A stretch of DNA of 64,000 bases from Sediminicoccus rosea. Its GTDB lineage: Bacteria; Pseudomonadota; Alphaproteobacteria; Acetobacterales; Acetobacteraceae. The position numbers and the translations under genes are program-made. The stretch is taken from positions 3,676,001 through 3,740,000 of the forward strand of contig NZ_CP137852.1 of NCBI RefSeq assembly GCF_033547095.1, written 5' to 3'. A model generated the notes under the pieces. It worked only from the letters and a program-made list of their open reading frames with translations. It searched no databases and had not been told where the DNA came from. Below, in pieces: positions 17,653 to 27,840 of this stretch; the first letter of the stretch is position 1, and each line of letters starts with the position of its first letter.

Positions 17653-19727
17653 CGCAAGCCACTCCCAGCCCGCATCCCCTCGCCGGCCGCCGCATCCTGG
17701 ACCTGGGCGCCTTCTGCGCGCATCGCCCGCATGCGCTGGCCGCCTCCATGGCGGCGCGGCTTTGCGCGGCCTATGGGGCCGAGGTGATCCGCCCCCTGCC
17801 ACCCGGCGGCGAACCCTTCGCGCAGGACGCGCCGCTGCTGCCCGATGGCCGTTCCGCGCTCGATCGCTTCCTCTCCGCCGGCAAGTCGTGCGGTGCGGCC
17901 ACGGGCACCTTCGATGCGGCGATCGGCGACCGCCACGCGCTCGTCGCGCACGCGCATGGCGTGCCGGTGCAGGCGCGCATCTCGCTGCATGGCCCGGAGC
18001 AGGAGGACCCGCCCGTCACCGAGCTCGGCATCGCCGCCCTGGCCGGTCTGCTCGGCATTGTGGGCGAGGCGATGCCCGCGCCACCCTCGCGCCTCGCCGG
18101 GCATCAGGTGGCCTATGCGGCCGGCCTCGCCGCCTGCACCGCCCTGCTCGCCGCCCTGCATGGCGGTGGCGAGGAGGTGGCGGATGTCTCCCTGCTCGAC
18201 GTCGCAGCCTGGCTGAACTGGAAGGTCGCCGCCGGAGTGATGGTGATGGGGCGCGCACCCACCCGCAGCGCCGCGCGCGTCACCTGGTTCACCCTGCCCT
18301 GCCGCGACGGCCACATGGCCCTGGTCTATCAGGAGAAGGACTGGCCGCCGCTGCGCGACCTGATCGGCGATGCGCGCCTGAAGGATGACGCGCTGTTCGG
18401 CGACAATGCGCGGCGCGGCGCGAACCGTGCCGCCATGCTGGAGGTGCTCGGCCCCTGGTTCGCCGCGCGCACGCGGCGCGAGATCACCCAGGCCGTGCAG
18501 GCGCACCGCATCCCGACCGGCCCCGTCCTCTGGCCCATCGAGCTGCTGGAGGATGCGCAGTTCCGCGCGCGCGATTTCCTGGGCGCCGACGGGATGCCGG
18601 CGCTGCCTCTTGCGTGGGACGGCCAGCGCCTCGCTCCCGCGCCGGGCAGGGCCACCGCCGCGCCGCCCGGGCGCCGCGTGGCCGGACGCCCGCTCAGCGG
18701 GTTGCGCGTGGTGGATCTGGGCTGGATCACCGCCGGGGCCGCCACCTCCACCCTGCTGCTCGACCTCGGCGCCGATGTCGTGAAGGTCGAGGGCCCCGGC
18801 GCGCCCGACCCTTTCCGCAACTGGGAGGGCGCCAAGCCCGGCACGGATTGGTGGAACCACTGCCCCTTCTTCAACTTCACCAATCGCGGCAAGCGCTCGC
18901 TCTGCCTCGACCTGAAGGATGAGCGCGGCCGCGCGGTGCTGCTGCGCCTGCTGGAAGATGCCGATGTGCTGGTGGAGAATTTCCGACGCGGCGTCATGGC
19001 CGCGCTCGGGCTCGACGTCGCGATGCTGCGGCAGCGCTTCCCGCGCCTCGTCATCGCCAGCATCTCGAGCCAAGGCGAGACCGGGCCGGACCGCGCCATG
19101 GTCTCCTACGGCTCCACGCTGGAAGCGAGCTCCGGCCTCGCCGCCCTCACCGGCGCCGGGGAGGCGCCCATGATCACCGGGCGCGACGTGAACTACCCCG
19201 ATCAGGTGGTCTGCCTCTTCGCCGCGGGCGCCGTCATCGCGGCGCTGGAGGAACGCCGGCGCAGCGGCCAGGGCGCGCATCTGGATCTCTCGCAGCGCGA
19301 GCTCACCGCCTTCCTGCTGGGCGAGGAGTTGCTCGCCGCCGCCGCCGGCGCCCCCTCACCCCGGCGCGGCAACACGGACCCGGCGGAGCCCGGCGAACGC
19401 CTCGAGAACGACGGTATGGGCGGCTGGGAGGTGCTGCACGGCCATGGTGGCCCGGCCAGCCGCCTGCGTGTGCGCGACGGCGCGGACCTCGCCGCCGCCG
19501 CGGATTTCGCGCGCGGTACCGCCGTGCTGCGCTGCCCCGATGGCAGCCCGGCCAAGGGCATTCCCTTCCGCTTCGCGCAGCAGCGCCTGGCAGTCGAGGA
19601 TGGCTGCCATCCGCTCGGCGCCGACAACCGCGCCGTGCTGCGGGAGATCGGCCTGACGGAAGACGAGGTGACCGCGCTGGAGCAGGACGGCGTGCTGGCC
19701 ACGCGGCCGCGCCGCGCGGCGGAATGA
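17649..19727 (+). CDS. Two-domain class III (CaiB/BaiF) CoA-transferase
   Basis: 692 residues, about twice the length of a normal family III CoA-transferase, with two homologous halves. The N-terminal half (~10-330: GRRILDLGAFCAHRPHALAA) looks degenerate. The C-terminal half (~340-692) has the standard LSGLRVVDLGWITAGAATST, DLGADVVKVEGPG and SLCLDLKDERG segments. The usual catalytic Asp position falls near YGSTLEASSGLAALTG, and I cannot confirm the Asp there. The GTG start at 17649 overlaps the Bug stop; an in-frame ATG at 17613 would overlap further. It likely activates the imported acid to its CoA ester for the thiolase and hydratase-like enzymes. Confidence 0.8.
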   Translation: MTQATPSPHPLAGRRILDLGAFCAHRPHALAASMAARLCAAYGAEVIRPLPPGGEPFAQDAPLLPDGRSALDRFLSAGKSCGAATGTFDAAIGDRHALVAHAHGVPVQARISLHGPEQEDPPVTELGIAALAGLLGIVGEAMPAPPSRLAGHQVAYAAGLAACTALLAALHGGGEEVADVSLLDVAAWLNWKVAAGVMVMGRAPTRSAARVTWFTLPCRDGHMALVYQEKDWPPLRDLIGDARLKDDALFGDNARRGANRAAMLEVLGPWFAARTRREITQAVQAHRIPTGPVLWPIELLEDAQFRARDFLGADGMPALPLAWDGQRLAPAPGRATAAPPGRRVAGRPLSGLRVVDLGWITAGAATSTLLLDLGADVVKVEGPGAPDPFRNWEGAKPGTDWWNHCPFFNFTNRGKRSLCLDLKDERGRAVLLRLLEDADVLVENFRRGVMAALGLDVAMLRQRFPRLVIASISSQGETGPDRAMVSYGSTLEASSGLAALTGAGEAPMITGRDVNYPDQVVCLFAAGAVIAALEERRRSGQGAHLDLSQRELTAFLLGEELLAAAAGAPSPRRGNTDPAEPGERLENDGMGGWEVLHGHGGPASRLRVRDGADLAAAADFARGTAVLRCPDGSPAKGIPFRFAQQRLAVEDGCHPLGADNRAVLREIGLTEDEVTALEQDGVLATRPRRAAE

Positions 19728-19774
19728 CTGAAAAAGGGGGGCGCCAATGCCCCCCGGCGAAGGGAGGACGCAGG

Positions 19775-20761
19775 ATGGATGCGACAAGATGGCGGCTTCC
19801 GGTCTCGCGCCGGGCAGGCCTCGTGCTCGGAGCGGTGCTGGCCGCACCCCGGCTCGCGCGTGCGCAGGCCTTTCCGTCGCGCCCCATTCGCATGGTCGTG
19901 CCCTATCCGCCCGGCGGCGGCACCGACAATCTCGGGCGCCTCGTCGCGCGCGCGCTCTCCGACCGGCTCGGCCAGCCCGTGGTGGTGGAGAATCGCGGCG
20001 GCGCGGGCGGCAACATCGGCGCGGCGCTGGTCGCAACCTCGCCGCCGGATGGCTACACGCTGCTCTTCACGGGCAACGGCATCGCGATCAGCGACATCCT
20101 CTTCCGCAATCCCGGCTTCGACTGGAAGCGGGATTTCGTGCACATCACGCGCATCGCCTCCACGCCGATGCTGCTGGTGGTGCAGCCATCGCTGCCTGTG
20201 CGGAACCTCACGGAGTTCGTGGCCTATGCGCGGGCGCATCCGGGCCAGTTGAACCACGGCACGCCCGGCGCGGGCACCTCGCAGCACCTGGCCGCCGCGC
20301 TGTTCGACGACATGGCGGGAACCCGCATCGTGCATGTGCCGTATCGCGGCACCGGCCCCTCCGTTGCCGGCCTGCTCTCGGGCGAGGTGCAGGTCATGTA
20401 TGCCTCCGTCAGCGCCGTCGAGTCGCTGATCCGCGATGGCCGCATCCGCGCGCTGGCCACCACCTCCGGACGCCGCGCCCGCGCCTGGCCGGAGCTGCCC
20501 GCCATCGCCGAGGTGCTGCCCGGCTACGCGGCCGAGCTCTGGTACACGCTGGCCGCGCCCGCCCGCACGCCGGAAGCCGCCATCACCGCCATCGAGACCG
20601 CCGCGCGCGAGATCATGGCGGACCAGACCTTCCTCTCGCTGATCATGGAGCGCGGCTTCGATCCGGAATTCCTCGACCGCGCGCAGCTCGGCCCGGCGCT
20701 GGATGCGGATGCCCAGCGCTGGGGCCCGGCGCTGCGGCGCGCCGGCATCACGGCGGAGTGA
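19775..20761 (+). CDS. Bug-family tripartite tricarboxylate transporter substrate-binding protein
   Basis: 328 residues. The start at 19775 follows a good AGGGAGGA site; a longer frame begins at 19724 but lacks a site. A signal peptide (SRRAGLVLGAVLAAPRLARA-QA) precedes FPSRPIRMVVPYPPGGGTDN, VVVENRGGAGGNIGAA, HVPYRGTGPSVAGLL and ELPAIAEVLPGY, all family landmarks. It is the second of three binding proteins in the operon. Carrying several paralogues with no TctAB membrane partner is common in Acetobacteraceae and Burkholderiales. The ligand cannot be inferred. Confidence 0.85.
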   Translation: MDATRWRLPVSRRAGLVLGAVLAAPRLARAQAFPSRPIRMVVPYPPGGGTDNLGRLVARALSDRLGQPVVVENRGGAGGNIGAALVATSPPDGYTLLFTGNGIAISDILFRNPGFDWKRDFVHITRIASTPMLLVVQPSLPVRNLTEFVAYARAHPGQLNHGTPGAGTSQHLAAALFDDMAGTRIVHVPYRGTGPSVAGLLSGEVQVMYASVSAVESLIRDGRIRALATTSGRRARAWPELPAIAEVLPGYAAELWYTLAAPARTPEAAITAIETAAREIMADQTFLSLIMERGFDPEFLDRAQLGPALDADAQRWGPALRRAGITAE

Positions 20762-20774
20762 CGCCTTGGCCCTG

Positions 20775-21902
20775 ATGGTCCTGCTGAACCGCATCCAGTT
20801 CGCGTCCGGCGCGATCGTGGAGACGGCCGGAGAACTGGCGCTGGCCGGGATCACGCGCCCGCTCATCGTCACCGATGCGGGCGTGATCGCGGCGGGCCTT
20901 TGGGACCAGCTGCGCGCGGCGTTACCCGCCGGAATGCCGCTCACGGTCTTCTCCGCGGTGCCGCCCAATCCGACCGAAGCCGCGGTGCGCGAAGCGGTCG
21001 CCGCCTATCATGCGCATGGCGCCGATGGCGTTCTGGCGCTGGGCGGTGGTTCGCCCATGGATCTCGCCAAGGCGGTCGCGCTGCTGGCGACGCATGATGA
21101 CGCGAGCCTCGCGCCATATGCCGTGGTCGAGGGTGGACTCGCGCGCATCACCGCCCGCGCGGCGCCCATCGTCGCGGTGCCCACCACCGCCGGCACGGGC
21201 AGCGAGGTCTCGCGCGGCGCGCTCATCGTGATGCGGGATGGCCGGAAGCTCTCCATCGGCAGTCCGTACCTCATCCCACGCGCCGCCATCTGCGACCCGG
21301 ACCTCACCCTCGGCCTGCCGGCCGGCCTGACGGCGGGCACCGGCATGGATGCGCTGACCCATGGCGTGGAGACGCTCTGCTCGCCGCGCGAAAACCCGAT
21401 CGCCGACGCCATCGCGCGTGACGGGCTGCGGCGCGCCTGGGCGAACCTGCCGCGCGCGGTGGCCGATGGCGCGGATCGCGCGGCGCGGCAGCAGATGATG
21501 CTGGCCTCGGTCGAGGTGGCACTCGCCTTCCAGAAGGGGCTGGGCGCGGTGCATGCCCTCTCGCATCCGCTGGGCGGTCTCGCCGTCTCGCCGCATCACG
21601 GCACGCTGAACGGCCTGCTGCTGCCCCATGTGCTGCGCTTCAACGCACCCAGCCTCACAGCGGTGCTGCCGCTGCTGGGCGATGCGATGGGGCTCGACGA
21701 CCACCGCGCGGAAGCGATCGCCGATGCGATCGCCGCACTCCATGAACAGATCGGCCTGCACCGGCGCCTCGCCGCGCTGGGTGTCACGGCTGACGATCTT
21801 CCCGCCCTTGCCGCCGCGGCGACGCGGGATCACCATCATCTGACAAATCCGCGCCGCGCCAGCGAGGCCGAGTATCTCGCCCTGCTGCAAGCGGCGTTCT
21901 GA
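20775..21902 (+). CDS. Iron-containing alcohol dehydrogenase (maleylacetate reductase-like)
   Basis: 375 residues. The N-terminal Rossmann-like part has the [14 protein letters not shown] nucleotide motif and [11 protein letters not shown]. The C-terminal helical part has metal-ligand histidines in [19 protein letters not shown] and SPHHGTLNG. This pattern fits group III Fe-dependent dehydrogenases that oxidise or reduce short alcohols, semialdehydes or maleylacetate with NAD(P). It starts 13 bp after the Bug gene; ATG at 20775 is preferred over an in-frame TTG at 20766. It ends 11 bp before the LeuC-like gene. It probably handles an alcohol or aldehyde intermediate of the same pathway. Confidence 0.85.
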   Translation: MVLLNRIQFASGAIVETAGELALAGITRPLIVTDAGVIAAGLWDQLRAALPAGMPLTVFSAVPPNPTEAAVREAVAAYHAHGADGVLALGGGSPMDLAKAVALLATHDDASLAPYAVVEGGLARITARAAPIVAVPTTAGTGSEVSRGALIVMRDGRKLSIGSPYLIPRAAICDPDLTLGLPAGLTAGTGMDALTHGVETLCSPRENPIADAIARDGLRRAWANLPRAVADGADRAARQQMMLASVEVALAFQKGLGAVHALSHPLGGLAVSPHHGTLNGLLLPHVLRFNAPSLTAVLPLLGDAMGLDDHRAEAIADAIAALHEQIGLHRRLAALGVTADDLPALAAAATRDHHHLTNPRRASEAEYLALLQAAF

Positions 21903-21913
21903 CCGGGGGAAAC

Positions 21914-23326
21914 ATGGCCAGCGATCCGCGAACGATGTTCGAGAAGATCTGGGCGCGGCACCGCGTGCTGGAGCGCGAGGACGGGCAGACCCTGCTCTAT
22001 GTGGACCGCCACCTGGTGCATGACGGCTCGGCCCCCGCTTTCGAGATGCTGCGCAAGCGCGGCATCGCGCCCCGCGCGCCGGACCGCATCTTCGCCACCC
22101 CGGACCACTACGTGCCGACCGACACGCGCGATGTGGACGCGATCGCCAACACCGAGCACCGCGGCATGGTGGAGGCGCTGGAGCGCAACGCGGCGGAAAG
22201 CGGCTTCCGCCTCTTTGGGCTGAAGGATGGCGGCCAGGGCATCGTGCATGTCGTCGGCCCCGAGACGGGGCTCAGCCAGCCCGGCATGCTGATCGTCTGC
22301 GGCGACAGCCATACCTCAACCCATGGCGCGCTGGGCGCGCTCGCCTTCGGCATCGGCTCGACCGAGGTGGCGCATGTGCTGGGCACGCAGACGCTGTGGC
22401 AGCGCAAGCCGCGCACCATGCGGATCACGGTGAACGGCACGCTCGGCTTCGGCGTCACGGCGAAGGATGTGATCCTCGCCATCATCGCCGAGATCGGCGC
22501 GGCGGGCGCGACCGGCCATGTCATCGAATATGCCGGTAGCGCCATCACGGGCCTCTCCATGGAAGGCCGGCTGACCTTGTGCAACATGTCCATCGAGGCC
22601 GGCGGCCGCGCGGGCATGGTGGCGCCGGACGAGACGACCTTCGCCTACCTGAAAGGCCGCGAATACGCCCCCGCCGACTGGGACCTGGCCGTGGCCCGCT
22701 GGCGCGAATTGCCGAGCGATCCGGGCGCCGTCTTCGACCGCGAGGTGGTGCTGGATGGCAACGCCATCGCGCCCATGGTGACCTGGGGCAACAGCCCTGA
22801 GGATGCGCTGCCCATCACCGCCAGCCTGCCCGATCCGGAGCGCGAGGCGGATGCCGAGCGCGCCGCCACGATCCGCGCCAACTTCGCCTATATGGGCCTC
22901 GCCCCCGGCATGCCGCTCACCGACATCAAGGTGGATCGCGTCTTCATCGGCTCCTGCACGAATGGCCGCATCGAGGATCTGCGCGCGGCGGCGGAGGTCG
23001 CGCGCGGCCGCCGCGTGGCGCCGGGCGTCACCGCCTGGGTGGTGCCGGGCTCCGCGCCCGTGAAGCGCCAGGCGGAGGCGGAGGGCCTGGACCGCGTCTT
23101 CACCGAGGCGGGCTTTGCCTGGCGCGAGGCTGGCTGTTCCATGTGCCTCGGGACCAATGGCGAGATCGCAGCCCCGGGCGAGCGCGTCGCCTCCACCTCC
23201 AACCGCAATTTCCGCGGGCGGCAGGGGCCGGGCGCCCGGACGCATCTGCTGGGGCCCGCCATGGCAGCGGCCGCGGCCGTGACCGGGCATCTCGCCGATG
23301 TCCGCCAGATCATGGCGGGGGGCTGA
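21914..23326 (+). CDS. leuC: 3-isopropylmalate dehydratase large subunit family (LeuC-like)
   Basis: 470 residues, usual for LeuC. The [4Fe-4S] cluster cysteines are visible in [12 protein letters not shown] and [22 protein letters not shown] and [10 protein letters not shown] are also conserved. With LeuD it isomerises 2-alkylmalates to 3-alkylmalates by dehydration and rehydration. One conserved stretch differs from typical leucine-biosynthetic LeuC: CSMCLAMNPD is here [10 protein letters not shown]. With its position in a CoA-transferase/thiolase operon, this suggests a catabolic paralogue with a different acid substrate rather than the housekeeping enzyme. The symbol marks family only. 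It precedes the LeuD-like gene by 4 bp. Confidence 0.85.
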   Translation: MASDPRTMFEKIWARHRVLEREDGQTLLYVDRHLVHDGSAPAFEMLRKRGIAPRAPDRIFATPDHYVPTDTRDVDAIANTEHRGMVEALERNAAESGFRLFGLKDGGQGIVHVVGPETGLSQPGMLIVCGDSHTSTHGALGALAFGIGSTEVAHVLGTQTLWQRKPRTMRITVNGTLGFGVTAKDVILAIIAEIGAAGATGHVIEYAGSAITGLSMEGRLTLCNMSIEAGGRAGMVAPDETTFAYLKGREYAPADWDLAVARWRELPSDPGAVFDREVVLDGNAIAPMVTWGNSPEDALPITASLPDPEREADAERAATIRANFAYMGLAPGMPLTDIKVDRVFIGSCTNGRIEDLRAAAEVARGRRVAPGVTAWVVPGSAPVKRQAEAEGLDRVFTEAGFAWREAGCSMCLGTNGEIAAPGERVASTSNRNFRGRQGPGARTHLLGPAMAAAAAVTGHLADVRQIMAGG

Positions 23327-23330
23327 GGCG

Positions 23331-23930
23331 ATGGAGCCTTTCCGCACCCTGCGTTCCGCCGCCGTGCCCTTTGCGCGCTCCAACATCGACACGGACCAGA
23401 TCCTCCCCGCGCGCTTCCTCTCCCGCCCGCGGGACGACAATCACGGCGCCTATCTCTTCCGCGACCTGCGCCTCGATCCCGACGGCAATGAGATCGCGGA
23501 TTTCCCGCTCAACCAGCCACATTGGCGCGAGGCGCGCATCGCCCTCGGCGGCCGCAACTTCGCCTGCGGCTCCTCGCGCGAGAATGCCGTCTGGGCGCTC
23601 TACGACCACGGCGTGCGGGCGGTGATCGCGCCTTCCTTTGGCGACATCTTCGCCAATAATTCCGTGAAGAACGGCATGCTGGCCGTGACGCTGCCGGAGG
23701 AGGTGGTGGCCTCTCTCATCGCGCAGAGCATCGCCGATCCGGCGGCCGAGATCGCGATTGACCTGCCAGCGCAGACCGTCACGGGCCCGGATGGCGCGGT
23801 CCACCATTTCGAGATCGACCCCTTCGCCAAGAAGAGCCTGCTCGAGGGCCTCGACGAACTGGGCTTCACCCTGACCCATGCCGAGGAGATCGCCGCCTTC
23901 GAGCGGCGCCTCGGCCGTGACAATTTCTGA
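23331..23930 (+). CDS. leuD: 3-isopropylmalate dehydratase small subunit family (LeuD-like)
   Basis: 199 residues, normal for LeuD. Landmarks are NIDTDQILPARFLSRPRDDN near the N-terminus, the FACGSSRENAVWAL swivel-domain motif, and IAPSFGDIFANNSVKNG. It is the swivelling subunit that completes the active site of the LeuC-like protein encoded 4 bp upstream. The loop after the first motif (FLSRPRDDNHGAY) is shorter than in typical LeuD proteins, which fits a substrate other than isopropylmalate. It ends 12 bp before the LeuB-like gene. Confidence 0.85.
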   Translation: MEPFRTLRSAAVPFARSNIDTDQILPARFLSRPRDDNHGAYLFRDLRLDPDGNEIADFPLNQPHWREARIALGGRNFACGSSRENAVWALYDHGVRAVIAPSFGDIFANNSVKNGMLAVTLPEEVVASLIAQSIADPAAEIAIDLPAQTVTGPDGAVHHFEIDPFAKKSLLEGLDELGFTLTHAEEIAAFERRLGRDNF

Positions 23931-23942
23931 TCGGAGAACCTC

Positions 23943-25019
23943 ATGCACATCGCGGTACTGGGTGGGGACGGCATCGGCCCGGAGGTCACGGCGCAGGCGG
24001 TGAAGGCCCTGCGCGCCGTGGCCGCCAATGGCCCGCAATTCGAGATGACCGAGGCGAAGATCGGCGATGCCGCCTTCGACGCGGAGGGCGACCCGCTGCC
24101 GGAGCGGACGGCGCAGCTGGCCGAACGCGCGGACGCCATCCTCTTCGGCGCGGCCGGCACCTTCGACAGCGACCTGCGCCCGCCCGAGCAGCGCGGCGGC
24201 CATGCGCTGCTGCGGCTGCGCAAGCGCATGGACCTCTTCGCCAATTTCCGCCCCGTCTTCGCCATCCCCGAATTGGCCGGCGCCTCCACGCTGCGCCGCG
24301 ACGTGCTGAAGAACGTGGACCTCGTCGTGCTGCGGGAGCTGACGGGCGACATCTATTTCGGCCAGCCGCGCGGGATCCATGTCGAGGGTGGCGAGCGTGT
24401 TGGCATCAACACCATGCGCTACACGGAGAGCGAGATCCGCCGTGTGGCGCATGCGGGCTTCCAGGCGGCACGCGCGCGCAAGAAGAAGCTCTGCTCCGTG
24501 GACAAGGCCAATGTGCTGGAGACGATGGTGCTCTGGCGCGAGGTCGTCACCGAAGTCGGCCGTGAGTATCCGGATGTGGAGCTGTCGCATCTCTACGTGG
24601 ATGCGGCGGCGATGCTGCTGATCCGCAAGCCGGCCGATTTCGACGTGATCGTCACCGGCAATATCTTCGGCGACATCCTGTCTGACGCCGCAGCCATGCT
24701 GACCGGCTCGCTCGGCATGCTGCCTTCCGCCTCCATCAACGCCGAGGGCAAAGGCCTCTACGAGCCGGTGCATGGCTCAGCGCCTGACATCGCGGGCCGG
24801 GACATCGCCAATCCGCTGGCCTCCATCCTGTCGGCCGCCATGATGCTGCGCCAGTCGCTGGGCCAGCCCGAGGGTGCGGCACGCATCGAGCGCGCGGTGC
24901 GCCGCGTGCTGGCGGAAGGCTATCGCACCGCCGACATCATGGAGGATGGCGCCCATCTGCTCGGCACCGAGGCGATGGGCGATGCCGTCGCCAAGGAGAT
25001 ACTGCGCCTCGCCGACTGA
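23943..25019 (+). CDS. leuB: Isocitrate/isopropylmalate dehydrogenase family protein (LeuB-like)
   Basis: 358 residues of the beta-decarboxylating dehydrogenase family. Motifs are [38 protein letters not shown] (substrate loop), the Lys/Tyr region [39 protein letters not shown] with metal-binding Asp residues, and [14 protein letters not shown] at the nucleotide site. The reaction is NAD-dependent oxidation and decarboxylation of a 3-substituted malate. [15 protein letters not shown] replaces the usual GAVGGPKW-type loop. With the LeuCD-like pair it forms a three-step module acting on an alkylmalate-like acid. The symbol denotes family, not proven leucine synthesis. Confidence 0.85.
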   Translation: MHIAVLGGDGIGPEVTAQAVKALRAVAANGPQFEMTEAKIGDAAFDAEGDPLPERTAQLAERADAILFGAAGTFDSDLRPPEQRGGHALLRLRKRMDLFANFRPVFAIPELAGASTLRRDVLKNVDLVVLRELTGDIYFGQPRGIHVEGGERVGINTMRYTESEIRRVAHAGFQAARARKKKLCSVDKANVLETMVLWREVVTEVGREYPDVELSHLYVDAAAMLLIRKPADFDVIVTGNIFGDILSDAAAMLTGSLGMLPSASINAEGKGLYEPVHGSAPDIAGRDIANPLASILSAAMMLRQSLGQPEGAARIERAVRRVLAEGYRTADIMEDGAHLLGTEAMGDAVAKEILRLAD

Positions 25020-25046
25020 CGGCGAACCAACACGGGAGGAACGAAG

Positions 25047-26018
25047 ATGCACCAGAGGATTTCGCGTCGCGCCCTGTTCGCGGCCACCTTGGCCACGCCT
25101 TCCCTGGCGCTGGCCCAGTCGGAATGGCCCAACCGGCCCATCCGGTTCATCGTCGCCTTCGCGGCCGGCGGCGCAGCTGACACGGCGGCGCGCGCCATGG
25201 CCGCGGACATGCAGGAGGCGCTGGGCCAGAGCATCGTGATCGAGAACCGCACCGGCGGAAACGCCGTGATCGCCGCCAGCGCCACGCTGCAGGCGCCGCG
25301 GGACGGCTACACCTTCCTGGTGGATGCGGCGAACCAGCTCACCAACCCGATCCTGATGCGCGACCTGCCCTTCGACTACGCGCAATCCTTCGTGCCGGTG
25401 ACGCAGATCTCCTCCTTCCCGCAGGTGATCGCGGTGCGACATGACTTCCCAGCGCGGAACCTGGCCGAGTTCATCGCCGTGGCGAAGGCGCGGCCGAACA
25501 CGATCAGTGTCGGCACGCCGCCGGCGGCCGGCATGGCGCATCTGGCGCTCGCTGCCTTCGAGCAGAAGGCCGGCATCCGCCTCGTGCATGCGCCTTACCG
25601 CGGAGGCGCGGATGCGGCGCGCGACATCATGGCCGGCAGCATCGAGGCGGCGCTGATCACCACCTCCTCCATCCGCCCGCCCGTGCAGGCCGGGCGGGCG
25701 CGAGTCCTGGCGGTGACGAGCCTGGAGCGCATCGCCTCGCTGCCCGATGTGCCGACCATCGCGGAATCGGGATTCCCCGGCTTCGACATGAACGACTGGA
25801 ACGGCCTCTTCGCCGCGACCGGCACGCCTGCGGCGGCCATCACGCGGTTGGCGGCGGTGGCAGCGGTCTCGGCCCGCGCCCCTGCCGTCCGCGCGCGCAT
25901 GGACCCAGCCGGGGCGATCATGGTCGGCAATACGCCGGAGGCCTTCGCAAACTGGCTCACCATCCAGCGCCGGACAGCGGCGGAGGTGATCCGTGCCTCC
26001 GGGATCACCCTGGGTTAG
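25047..26018 (+). CDS. Bug-family tripartite tricarboxylate transporter substrate-binding protein
   Basis: 323 residues, with GGGAGGA upstream of the start. The signal sequence SRRALFAATLATPSLALAQ is followed by WPNRPIRFIVAFAAGGAADT, IVIENRTGGN, VGTPPAAGMAHLAL, VHAPYRGGADAARDIMAG and LPDVPTIAESGFPGF. It is the last gene of the run led by the thiolase, 27 bp after the LeuB-like gene. The segment 25440-25925 is the source or sibling of the truncated copy at 1231-1713. No membrane subunits are encoded nearby, so it must use a TctAB pair from elsewhere or serve in sensing. Confidence 0.9.
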   Translation: MHQRISRRALFAATLATPSLALAQSEWPNRPIRFIVAFAAGGAADTAARAMAADMQEALGQSIVIENRTGGNAVIAASATLQAPRDGYTFLVDAANQLTNPILMRDLPFDYAQSFVPVTQISSFPQVIAVRHDFPARNLAEFIAVAKARPNTISVGTPPAAGMAHLALAAFEQKAGIRLVHAPYRGGADAARDIMAGSIEAALITTSSIRPPVQAGRARVLAVTSLERIASLPDVPTIAESGFPGFDMNDWNGLFAATGTPAAAITRLAAVAAVSARAPAVRARMDPAGAIMVGNTPEAFANWLTIQRRTAAEVIRASGITLG

Positions 26019-26454
26019 AGGCGAGGCGCGCGGGTCGCTGCCCTGGACGCAGGCCGCTGGCGGCTGGGGTGGCGGGCCTGCCGAGACCGTCACGGATCAC
26101 CAAGGGCAGGCTGCGGCGGGGCTCCGCACGGTCACCGCGGTTGGAACATGGGGAGTGCGCCCAGCCCGACGAAAGACTGCCAAGCCCAAGGGCCAGGCAT
26201 GTCGGCACGAACGCGCGGAATGGGAATGGCACGCGTTTCGTCCTCCATGGCGCAAAGGCAAGTGCGGTGTGGACATTGCTCTGCCATGCCAACGACGAAA
26301 CCGGCCGCGCGTTGCGTGCCGAGGCTCCGGCTGGAGGCCCATGTATGGGAACGGCAGGCCATCCGGACTCTGCGGCCACGCTGATTGACACGCCGGCTGA
26401 CCGACACCTAGGCTTCCGCGCCAACGTCATTAAAACAAAAGCAGGAACGCCGAC
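26019..26454. other. Intergenic region before the histidinol-dehydrogenase-family gene
   Basis: About 435 bp without a convincing gene. Short ORFs on both strands have no recognisable family. A more AT-rich patch (TTAAAACAAAAG near 26430) lies just before the next start and may contain its promoter, but I cannot name clear hexamers. Confidence 0.5.
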
Positions 26455-27738
26455 TTGGCCAGATACCACCTGAAGCAGGCAAAGCCCGTCCTTCCCGCCG
26501 ACCGCCGCGCGCTGGAAGATCGCGTGCGCGCGATCCTGGATGACATCGCCACAGGCGGCGACGACGCGGTGCGCCGCTACGCCCGCGAGTTCGACCGCTG
26601 GACCGCGCCCGATTTCCGCGTGACGCCCGATCAGATCCGCCGCGTGGAGCGCGCCCTGCCGGAAACCTTCAAGGAGGATTTCGCCTGGTGCCACGCCCGC
26701 GTGACCGACTTCGCCAAGGCGCAGCGCGATTCCATCGGCGAATTCGAGACGGAGGTGGAGCCCGGCATCGTGCTGGGCCAGAAGCTCATCCCCGTGGCGC
26801 GGGCCGGCTGCTACATCCCCGGCGGCAAGTATCCGCTCATCTCGGCCGCCATCATGTCGGTGGCGACCGCCAAGGTGGCGGGCGTGGGCCATGTGATCGG
26901 CGCGGCACCGCCGCGCGATGCCGATGGAATCTATCCGCAGACGCTCTACGCGCTGCATGCCTCGGGCGCGGATGAGATCTACTGCATCGGCGGTGTGCAG
27001 GCGCTGGCCTCCATGGCCTATGGCCGCGTGGGCATGACGCCGCGCGACATCATCACCGGCCCCGGCAACGCCTTCGTCGCCGAGGCCAAGCGGCAATTGT
27101 TCGGCACCGTCGGCATCGACCTGCTGGCCGGCCCGACCGAGATCATGGTCATCGCGGATGAAACCGCCGACCCCGCGCTGGTGGCGACCGACCTGCTGGG
27201 CCAGGCCGAGCATGGGCCGGACAGCCCGGCCTGGCTCGTCACCACCTCGCGCGACTTCGGCGAGAAGGTGCTGGCCGAGATCGCGCTGCAGCTCGAGACG
27301 CTGCCCACGGCCGCCGTCGCCGGCAAGGCGTGGGAGGTGTTCGGCGAGGTCATCGTCGTGGACAGCGACGAGGAAGCGGCGGCCGTCAGCGACGAATACG
27401 CGCCCGAGCACCTGGAGGTGCAGACCGCGCGCGACGACTGGTACCTCCAGCGCCTCACCAACTACGGCAGCCTCTTCCTGGGTGAGCAATCCACCGTCGC
27501 CTATGGCGACAAGGGCGTGGGCACCAACCACACACTGCCGACGGGCAGGGCTGGTCGCTACACGGGCGGGCTCTGGGTCGGCAAGTTCATCAAGACCGTC
27601 ACCTGGCAGCGCCTGACAGACGAAGCCTCGCGCCGGATCGCGCCCATCATGGGCCGCATCTGCCACGAGGAGGGGATGCTGGCCCATGAAAAGACGGCCG
27701 ATGTCCGCTTCGCGCGCTACGCGCCCAAGAACGTGTAG
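26455..27738 (+). CDS. Histidinol dehydrogenase family protein
   Basis: 427 residues, the normal family length. Conserved features are the VARAGCYIPGGKYPL nucleotide loop, GPGNAFVAEAKRQLFG, GPTEIMVIADETADP, the zinc/substrate segment QAEHGPDSPAWL, GTNHTLPTGRAGRYTGGLWV, and the C-terminal HEEGMLAHEKTADVR. Canonical HisD oxidises histidinol to histidine in two NAD-dependent steps. Relatives include HpsN, which oxidises dihydroxypropanesulfonate. Placement beside an ABC importer instead of other his genes favours a catabolic role on an imported alcohol. The start is TTG at 26455, with AGGAA upstream; no ATG gives the full N-terminus. About 100 bp separate it from the binding-protein gene. Confidence 0.8.
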   Translation: MARYHLKQAKPVLPADRRALEDRVRAILDDIATGGDDAVRRYAREFDRWTAPDFRVTPDQIRRVERALPETFKEDFAWCHARVTDFAKAQRDSIGEFETEVEPGIVLGQKLIPVARAGCYIPGGKYPLISAAIMSVATAKVAGVGHVIGAAPPRDADGIYPQTLYALHASGADEIYCIGGVQALASMAYGRVGMTPRDIITGPGNAFVAEAKRQLFGTVGIDLLAGPTEIMVIADETADPALVATDLLGQAEHGPDSPAWLVTTSRDFGEKVLAEIALQLETLPTAAVAGKAWEVFGEVIVVDSDEEAAAVSDEYAPEHLEVQTARDDWYLQRLTNYGSLFLGEQSTVAYGDKGVGTNHTLPTGRAGRYTGGLWVGKFIKTVTWQRLTDEASRRIAPIMGRICHEEGMLAHEKTADVRFARYAPKNV

Positions 27739-27840
27739 CGACACGGGTCTTCCGCTGGCCCGGCGGCTTCCGGCGGAAACTGGTTCCGACAACGACGCAG
27801 CTAGCCCGACAGAGGCTCGCGCAAAGGGAGAGACGGTCCA

